Shown: positions 58,742-64,000 of the stretch, in pieces
How positions within the stretch are numbered: position 1 is the stretch's first letter
How the letters are laid out: every line of letters starts with the position of its first letter
DNA from: Streptomyces sp. MspMP-M5
GTDB taxonomy: Bacteria > Actinomycetota > Actinomycetes > Streptomycetales > Streptomycetaceae
DNA length: 64,000 nt
Assembly: GCF_000373585.1 (NCBI RefSeq)
Contig: NZ_KB891855.1
Span: 93,840 to 157,839 of the forward strand
Direction: 5' to 3'
Position numbers and translations under genes: made by a program
Notes under the pieces: model-generated
The model's database searches: none
What the model saw: the letters and a program-made list of their open reading frames with translations, nothing else
What the model was told of the DNA's origin: nothing

Positions 58742-59971
58742 ATGCATGCATGGCCCGCTTCTGAGGTCCCCGCCCTGCCCGGTCAGGGCCGCGACCTGAG
58801 GATCCACGACACCGCGACCGGCGGACGGGTGACCCTCGACCCCGGTCCCGTCGCCCGTATCTACGTCTGCGGCATCACGCCGTACGACGCCACCCACATG
58901 GGGCACGCGGCGACCTACAACGCGTTCGACCTCGTCCAGCGCGTGTGGCTCGACACGAAGCGTCAGGTGCACTACGTGCAGAACGTCACCGACGTCGACG
59001 ACCCGCTGCTGGAACGGGCGGTGGCGACCGGCGACGACTGGACCGCGCTCGCCGAGCGCGAGACGGCCCTCTTCCGCGAGGACATGACGGCGCTGCGGAT
59101 GCTGCCGCCGCGCCACTACATAGGCGCCGTCGAGTCGATACCTGCCATCGTCCCGCTGGTCGAGCGGCTGCGCGAGGCCGGTGCCGCCTACGAACTCGAC
59201 GGCGACGTCTACTTCTCGGTCGCCTCCGACCCGCACTTCGGCGAGGTCTCCGGCCTGGACGCCGAGGCGATGCGACTGCTGTCCGCCGAGCGCGGCGGCG
59301 ACCCGGAGCGCGAGGGCAAGAAGAACCCGCTCGACCCGATGCTGTGGATGGCCGCCCGCGACGGCGAGCCGAGCTGGGACGGCGGCTCGCTGGGCCGCGG
59401 CCGGCCCGGCTGGCACATCGAGTGCGTCGCCATCGCCCTGGAGCACCTGGGCATGGGCTTCGACGTCCAGGGCGGCGGCTCCGACCTCGCCTTCCCGCAC
59501 CACGAGATGGGCGCCTCGCACGCCCAGGCACTGACCGGCCGGCACCCCTTCGCGCAGGCGTATGTGCACGCCGGCATGGTCGCGCTGAACGGCCGGAAGA
59601 TGTCCAAGTCCAAGGGCAATCTGGTCTTCGTCTCCGCGCTGCGGCGGGCCGGCACCGACCCGGCGGCGATCCGCCTGTCGCTGCTGGCCCACCACTACCG
59701 CAGCGACTGGGAGTGGACCGACGAGGTGCTCCGGGAGGCCGAGGACCGGCTGGCCCGCTGGCGCTCCGCGGTCTCCCGCCCCGACGGCCCGCCCGCCGAG
59801 GCCCTCCTCGCGGAGATCCGCGCCGCCCTGGCCGACGACCTGGACGCGCCGGCCGCGCTGGCCGCGGTGGACCGCTGGGCCGCCGCGCAGGAGGCCGACG
59901 GCGGCACCGACGAGGGCGCGCCCGGCCTCGTCTCCCGTGCGGTGGACGCGCTGCTGGGCGTGGCGCTGTAA
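58742..59971 (+). CDS. mshC: cysteine--1-D-myo-inosityl 2-amino-2-deoxy-alpha-D-glucopyranoside ligase
   Basis: 409-aa mycothiol biosynthesis enzyme: activates cysteine as cysteinyl-AMP and joins it to GlcN-Ins. Class I aminoacyl-tRNA synthetase fold with the HIGH-like THMGHA (residues 51-56), zinc Cys43 in [18 protein letters not shown] and KMSKSKGN (286-293). The N-terminus [14 protein letters not shown] is typical of MshC and separates it from CysS. ATG 58742 lies among three out-of-frame ATGs created by a repeated ATGC; TTACGCT just upstream may be its -10. Confidence 0.97.
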   Translation: MHAWPASEVPALPGQGRDLRIHDTATGGRVTLDPGPVARIYVCGITPYDATHMGHAATYNAFDLVQRVWLDTKRQVHYVQNVTDVDDPLLERAVATGDDWTALAERETALFREDMTALRMLPPRHYIGAVESIPAIVPLVERLREAGAAYELDGDVYFSVASDPHFGEVSGLDAEAMRLLSAERGGDPEREGKKNPLDPMLWMAARDGEPSWDGGSLGRGRPGWHIECVAIALEHLGMGFDVQGGGSDLAFPHHEMGASHAQALTGRHPFAQAYVHAGMVALNGRKMSKSKGNLVFVSALRRAGTDPAAIRLSLLAHHYRSDWEWTDEVLREAEDRLARWRSAVSRPDGPPAEALLAEIRAALADDLDAPAALAAVDRWAAAQEADGGTDEGAPGLVSRAVDALLGVAL

Positions 59972-60005
59972 GGACGACGGCCGCGCGGTCGCGGCCGGAT
60001 GCGTG

Positions 60006-60040
60006 AGGGGCGCCCCCGCCGGAATGGCGGGGGCGCCCCT
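60006..60040. terminator. 15-bp perfect hairpin between mshC and PAC2 genes
   Basis: AGGGGCGCCCCCGCC / GGCGGGGGCGCCCCT with a 5-nt loop, serving both convergent genes. Confidence 0.8.
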
Positions 60041-60076
60041 TCGTCGTGTGCCGGCGGATCGCGGCCGGGCGGCCGG

Positions 60077-61192
60077 TCAGCGCTCGGCGCCGGAGTCCTC
60101 CGGGCCCTCGCCTTCGGTGCGGCCGCCGTCCGGTCCCGCGTCGCGGTCCCCGGTGCCCTCGCCGGCCTCCGGGCCGGTGGACGGCTTCGGGGGGCCGGAC
60201 TCCTCCGGCGGCCGGGGCTCGCGCGGCTCCTTGGGCGTGGCGCGCGGGTGCCGGGAGCGGCCGCTGGTGGTGTCGCGGAGGTAGGAGCCGTCCCGGCCGT
60301 CGGCGACGCCGCCCTCGCTCGCCACCCCGGGGCCGGCCTGCGGGTCACGGCGGCGCAGATAGCGCTCGAACTCGCGGGCGATGGCCTCACCGGACGCCTC
60401 CGGCAGTTCGGCGGTGTCCCGGGCCTCCTCCAGCGACTGGACGTACTCGGCGACCTCGCTGTCCTCCGCGGCGAGTTGGTCCACGCCCAGCTGCCAGGCG
60501 CGGGCGTCCTCGGTCAGCTCGCCGAGCGGGATCCGCAGGTCGAGCAGGTCCTCCAGGCGGTTGAGGAGGGCGAGGGTGGCCTTGGGGTTGGGCGGCTGGG
60601 AGACGTAGTGCGGCACCGCGGCCCACAGACTGACCGCCGGGACCCCGGCGTGTGTGCACGCCTCCTGGAGGATGCCGACGATGCCCGTGGGGCCTTCGTA
60701 GCGGGACTCCTCCAGATCCAGCCGGCGGGCCACGTCCGCGTCGGAGCTGACGCCGCTCACCGGGACCGGCCGGGTGTGCGGGGTGTCGCCCAGCAGCGAG
60801 CCCAGCACCACCACCATCTCGACGCCCAACTCATGGGCGAAGCCGAGGAGTTCGTTGCAGAACGAGCGCCAGCGCATGCTCGGCTCGATGCCGCGGACCA
60901 GGACCAGGTCGCGGGGGTTCCCCTTGCCGTCCGCGTCGCCGACCCGGACGACGGAGAGCCGCGTCGTGGGCCAGGTGATCTTGCGGACGCCGTTCTCCAG
61001 GAAGACCGTGGGGCGGTTCACCTGGAAGTCGTAGTAGTCCTCCGCGTCGAGCGCGGCGAAGACCTCGCCCTTCCACTCCCGGTCAAGGTGGGCGACCGCG
61101 GCGGAGGCGGCGTCGCCGGCGTCGTTCCAGCCTTCGAACGCGGCCACCATGACCGGGTCGATCAGCTCGGGCACCCCCTCCAGCTCGATCAC
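60077..61192 (-). CDS. PAC2 family protein
   Basis: 371-aa protein of the PAC2 (proteasome assembly chaperone 2) fold. MVAAFEGWNDAGDAAS at the start, FYDFQVNRP-like YYDFQVNRPTV, MRWRSFCNELLGFA, GSLLGDTPHTRPVPV and SLWAAVPHYVSQPPNPKA are standard for the actinobacterial family. The C-terminal 80 residues are charged, Pro/Glu/Gly-rich and disordered. GTG 61192 follows AAGGAGGGG. Actinobacteria have proteasomes, but a chaperone role for this family there is not established. Confidence 0.9.
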   Translation of the reverse strand: MIELEGVPELIDPVMVAAFEGWNDAGDAASAAVAHLDREWKGEVFAALDAEDYYDFQVNRPTVFLENGVRKITWPTTRLSVVRVGDADGKGNPRDLVLVRGIEPSMRWRSFCNELLGFAHELGVEMVVVLGSLLGDTPHTRPVPVSGVSSDADVARRLDLEESRYEGPTGIVGILQEACTHAGVPAVSLWAAVPHYVSQPPNPKATLALLNRLEDLLDLRIPLGELTEDARAWQLGVDQLAAEDSEVAEYVQSLEEARDTAELPEASGEAIAREFERYLRRRDPQAGPGVASEGGVADGRDGSYLRDTTSGRSRHPRATPKEPREPRPPEESGPPKPSTGPEAGEGTGDRDAGPDGGRTEGEGPEDSGAER

Positions 61193-61503
61193 CCAGCCCC
61201 TCCTTCCGGCCGGTCGGGCCGCCTGGGGCGGCCGCCGGCAGCAGTTCCATTGCGTGCGCTCCCAAGACTACGGCTTATCCGGGGCCGATCCGCAGCCCCT
61301 TTACGAGCGTGTGTGCGGACGGCCCGGAGCGGCCCGCGGCCCGCTCCGCGGCCTGGCCGTCCGTATTCCGCCAGCGCCGCACGCCGCCGTGCCGGAGGAT
61401 CGAGCCGTACCGCGGAGGAAGCCCCCGGAAACGCCGAAAGCGTGCTGGAGTCCCTCAACTCGGTGCTTTTGCTGAGGATTTGGATGCGAGACAGGTGAGG
61501 ACG
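61193..61503. other. 311-bp divergent intergenic region
   Basis: Lies between the PAC2 and SDR starts, so it holds both promoters. I see only a weak dyad CCTCA (61452-61456) / TGAGG (61472-61476) near the SDR start and a lower-GC patch at 61260-61310. Confidence 0.5.
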
Positions 61504-62310
61504 ATGACGGCAATCACGACGACCACGACGGCCACGATGGCCACGGAGCCCGCCGGCCCGGTGCCCGGCGCCCGCCCGCTGACCGGCAGGGCGGCGCTGG
61601 TGACCGGCGGCAGCCGGGGCATCGGCGCGGCCATCGCGGTGCGGCTGGCGGCCGACGGGGCGGCGGTGGCGCTGACCTACCGGGACCGGGACGACCTGGC
61701 CGCCCGGGTCGTCGAGGAGATCGAGGAGGCCGGCGGGCGGGCCTGGGCGCTCCGGGCCGACGCCGCGGACCCGGAGGAGGTGCGGGCCTCGGTCGCCGCC
61801 GCGGCCGACCGCATGGGACGGCTGGACATCCTCGTCAACAACGCGGGCGTGGGCCTCATCGCGCCCTTCGAGGGCATCGCGCTCGACGCCGTGGACCGGG
61901 TGCTGGCGACCAACGTCCGCGCCCCCTTCCTGGCAGCCCAGGCCGCGGCCGCCCACCTGGCCGAGGGCGGCCGGATCATCTCGATCGGCAGCTGCCTGGC
62001 CGAGCGGGTGGCCTTCCCCGGCGGCTCCCTCTACGCCACGAGCAAGGCCGCGCTCACCGGCCTGACCAGGGCGCTGGCCCGGGAGCTGGGGCCTCGCGGC
62101 ATCACCGTCAACCTCGTCCACCCGGGGCCCATCGACACCGACATGAACCCCGCGGACGGCGAGAACGCCGCGTTCCAGGCGCAGTTGACCTCGCTCGGCA
62201 GCTACGGGCGGCCGGCGGACGTGGCGGCGACGGTGGCCCACCTGGCGGGCGACGGCGGCCGGTACATCACCGGTGCCGCGCTCGCGGTCGACGGCGGCTT
62301 CGCCGCCTGA
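61504..62310 (+). CDS. SDR family oxidoreductase (FabG-like)
   Basis: 268-aa classical SDR. GGSRGIGAAIA (residues about 35-45), NNAGVGLIAPFEG, Ser in ISIGSCLAE and YATSK give the cofactor and catalytic site; VHPGPIDTDMNP and AALAVDGGFAA end the domain. The N-terminus has an unusual Thr-rich stretch (ITTTTTATMAT) before the Rossmann fold. AGGTGAGGACG precedes the ATG. It is convergent with an LLM enzyme, 33 bp apart. Substrate unknown. Confidence 0.92.
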   Translation: MTAITTTTTATMATEPAGPVPGARPLTGRAALVTGGSRGIGAAIAVRLAADGAAVALTYRDRDDLAARVVEEIEEAGGRAWALRADAADPEEVRASVAAAADRMGRLDILVNNAGVGLIAPFEGIALDAVDRVLATNVRAPFLAAQAAAAHLAEGGRIISIGSCLAERVAFPGGSLYATSKAALTGLTRALARELGPRGITVNLVHPGPIDTDMNPADGENAAFQAQLTSLGSYGRPADVAATVAHLAGDGGRYITGAALAVDGGFAA

Positions 62311-62343
62311 CGGGCGGCCGCGGGCGCCCGGTCGCGCCCGCGG

Positions 62344-63441
62344 TCACCGCCGCTCCCCGCCCTCCGGGGCGCCGTCCGCCGCGTCCTCCCACAGCGTGCT
62401 GGGCGCCTCGCGGCGGACCACGGGGGCGATCTCCTCGGCGAACCGGTGCAGGGTCTCCAGCTGTTCGGCGTGGTCCAGCCCGAAGCCGTCGACGCTGAGC
62501 GACTGCAGGTCGTGCCCGTACACCGCGTGCCAGCCGAGGATCTTGTCGATGATCTGCTGCGGCGAGCCGATCAGCTGCGGGCCGTCCGCGATGGCGTCCT
62601 CGATGGTGCGGAACGGGGTGTTGTAGCCGGGCCGGCCCGCCAGGTGCGGCCGGAAGCTCTGTGCGACCCGCGCCTCGTAGAGGTCCTTGTAGCGGGCGAT
62701 CGCCTGCCGTTCGCTGTCGGCGATCAGCAGCCCGCCGGAGCCCGCGGCCACCCGGGCCCGGGCCGGGTCGTGCCCGTAAGCCGCGAACCGCTCGCGGTAG
62801 TGGGCGATCAGCGCGGCGTAGGCGGCGCGCGGCTGGATCGCGTTGGCGGTGAACAGCGGATCGCCGTGCCTCGCGGCGAGTTCGGGGGAGTTGCGGCTGG
62901 TGGCCGAGCCGTGCCAGATCCGCGGCGGGCCGTCGTAGGGGCGCGGCAGGGTCGTGACGTTCTTCAGCGGCGGCCGGAACTCGCCCGACCAGTCGACGTT
63001 CTCCTCGTGCCACAGCCGGCGCAGCAGCTCGTACTTCTCGGCCTGGAGGTCCCACTGCCGCTCCTCGTCGAGGCCGAAGAGGTCGAAGTGCCCGGCCTCG
63101 GCGCCCTTGCCGACGACCAGCTCCAGCCGCCCGCGGGCGAGTTGGTCGAGCGTCGCGTAGTCCTCGGCGACCCGCACCGGGTCCAGGATCGCCACGACGG
63201 TGACCCCGGTCAGCAGCCGGATCCGGGACGTCCGGGCGGCCAGCGCGCCCAGCACCACCGACGGGCTGGAGGAGAGGAAGGGGCCGGCGTGCCGTTCGCC
63301 GACGGCGTACGCGTCGAAGCCGAGCCGCTCGGCCGCCTCGGCGCTCGCCACGACTTCGGCGAACCGGTCGGCGGGGGCGGCCAGTTGTCCGGTCAGCGGG
63401 TGCGGCGCATGGCCGATCAGGGAGAGCACGGAGAATTTCAT
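62344..63441 (-). CDS. LLM class flavin-dependent oxidoreductase
   Basis: 365-aa bacterial-luciferase-like enzyme. MKFSVLSLIGHAPHPLTGQ at the start, GFDAYAVGERHAGPFLSSSPSVVLGALAARTSRIRLLTGV, GRLELVVGKGAEAGHFDLFG and IWHGSATSRNSPELAARHGD are typical of the FMN-type LLM group. ATG 63441 follows GGAAGGACG; the longer reading is excluded on similarity. No flavin reductase is beside it. Confidence 0.9.
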   Translation of the reverse strand: MKFSVLSLIGHAPHPLTGQLAAPADRFAEVVASAEAAERLGFDAYAVGERHAGPFLSSSPSVVLGALAARTSRIRLLTGVTVVAILDPVRVAEDYATLDQLARGRLELVVGKGAEAGHFDLFGLDEERQWDLQAEKYELLRRLWHEENVDWSGEFRPPLKNVTTLPRPYDGPPRIWHGSATSRNSPELAARHGDPLFTANAIQPRAAYAALIAHYRERFAAYGHDPARARVAAGSGGLLIADSERQAIARYKDLYEARVAQSFRPHLAGRPGYNTPFRTIEDAIADGPQLIGSPQQIIDKILGWHAVYGHDLQSLSVDGFGLDHAEQLETLHRFAEEIAPVVRREAPSTLWEDAADGAPEGGERR

Positions 63442-63559
63442 GGCGTCCTTCCGGCGTGAGTCCACCCCGGCGGTGGTCCTCCCGCTGTGCGGTCCTCCCA
63501 CTGTGCGCGCCGGACGTTGCGGCGGCGTGTCGGCCGTGTGGCACCGTGCCGCCGGACGG

Positions 63560-63596
63560 CCGCGGCGCGCGCCCCGGAGGGGGACGCGCGCCGCGG
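63560..63596. terminator. 12-bp hairpin downstream of glpD
   Basis: CCGCGGCGCGCG / CGCGCGCCGCGG, perfect arms, 13-nt loop, between glpD and the LLM gene. Confidence 0.5.
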
Positions 63597-63615
63597 TGTG
63601 CTCCGCAAAGGGGCC

Positions 63616-63637
63616 GGGGCGGCCCGTGGACCGCCCC
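63616..63637 (-). terminator. hairpin terminator of glpD
   Basis: GGGGCGG / CCGCCCC, 7-bp stem, 8-nt loop, 36 bp beyond the glpD stop codon on its strand. Confidence 0.5.
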
Positions 63638-63672
63638 GACTCACCTCACCCGTGCGGTGTTCTGACGAAGCG

Positions 63673-64000
63673 TCAGTCCTCCAGCATGGTCTTGACCCGG
63701 GCGCGGATGTCCTCCGTGGCCAGGCCGCGGATGGTCAGCGTGGTCCGGCGGCGCAGCACGTCGTCGACGGTCTCGGCCCACTCGTGGTCCCGGGCGTAGG
63801 CGACCTGCGCCCAGATCTCCGGGGCGTCCGGGTGGATCCGCTCGGCCAGCGCCGGGTCCTCGTTCGCCAGCCGGGCGATGTCGAAGGAGAGCGAACCGTA
63901 GTGGGTGGCCAGGTGCCGCGCGGTGTCGGCGGCCATCCGCGGGCCGGGCGTGCCGCCGTCCACCAGCAGCCGGTGGGCGACCGCGTTGGGGTTGGCGATA
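63673..64000 (-). CDS. glpD: glycerol-3-phosphate dehydrogenase, C-terminal part
   Basis: Incomplete at the window edge: only about the last 109 codons are present. The visible part is the C-terminal DAO_C domain: RHLATHYGSLSFDIARLANEDPALAERIHPD, EIWAQVAYARDHEWAETVDDVLRRRTTL. This is typical of GlpD, the FAD enzyme that oxidises glycerol-3-phosphate to dihydroxyacetone phosphate at the membrane. In Streptomyces it normally follows glpF and glpK, which would lie beyond the edge. Confidence 0.88.
   Translation of the reverse strand, partial: IANPNAVAHRLLVDGGTPGPRMAADTARHLATHYGSLSFDIARLANEDPALAERIHPDAPEIWAQVAYARDHEWAETVDDVLRRRTTLTIRGLATEDIRARVKTMLED

Overview
The window is high-GC actinobacterial chromosome, almost certainly Streptomyces. 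Evidence: GTG/TTG starts and leaderless promoters (TAGGGT-type -10 boxes); a chaplin pair (aerial-hypha surface proteins); mycothiol cysteine ligase MshC; a SoxR-type iron-sulfur regulator; F420-type luciferase-like oxidoreductases; one rare TTA codon. From memory, the order from hmgA and soxR through the chaplins, the DUF3090/SCO1664-family/mshC/PAC2 block and glpD matches the S. coelicolor core chromosome around SCO1715 down to SCO1661. Most of the window is therefore ordinary core chromosome, interrupted by one IS605-type tnpB element and a few strain-variable genes.

Layout. 0-5 kb: DDAH, a DUF1275 membrane protein, a secreted subtilase divergent from a secreted GDSL esterase, and an 87-aa conserved-type small protein. 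5-8 kb: a stand-alone type ISP restriction-modification specificity domain next to an intact tnpB element. 8-17.6 kb: hmgA with its GntR regulator; TetR + aldehyde dehydrogenase + alcohol dehydrogenase; a TetR and urea transporter pair; a TetR and MaoC pair that share a 15-bp operator; soxR. 17.6-28 kb: a 34-bp perfect palindrome, an amidase, a BKACE enzyme, a zinc-ribbon protein, a penicillin-acylase-family hydrolase, a LysR regulator, an MHS-type transporter and a TAT-exported NamZ-like muramidase.

28.3-34.1 kb holds the most interesting set: SDR, acyl-CoA synthetase and TetR on one strand, and phosphotransferase plus acyl-CoA dehydrogenase convergent on the other. The two transcription units are bracketed by two copies of the same TetR-type palindrome. 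The set resembles the Pseudomonas Lva (levulinate / 4-hydroxyacyl-CoA) pathway and mammalian ACAD10/11. 34-45 kb: metallo-beta-lactamase-fold hydrolase, NUDIX, DMT transporter, a leaderless winged-helix regulator/MFS pair behind a 44-bp dyad, an orphan OmpR-type regulator with a degenerate receiver, a ferredoxin-like protein divergent from a P450 carrying the TTA codon, an ABC-F protein with a 240-nt leader that contains a three-codon upstream ORF, a HAD phosphatase and tRNA-Leu(GAG).

45-64 kb is core: M20 peptidase, short and long chaplins, DUF5703, a RecD2-like protein that has lost Walker A, aldo/keto reductase, LLM oxidoreductases, a ferritin-like protein, CorA, and a same-strand run of histidine phosphatase, DUF3090, SCO1664-family protein and mshC, convergent with a PAC2 protein. 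Last come an SDR, an LLM enzyme and the 3' end of glpD. I saw no CRISPR array, no rRNA, no prophage and no complete biosynthetic gene cluster.
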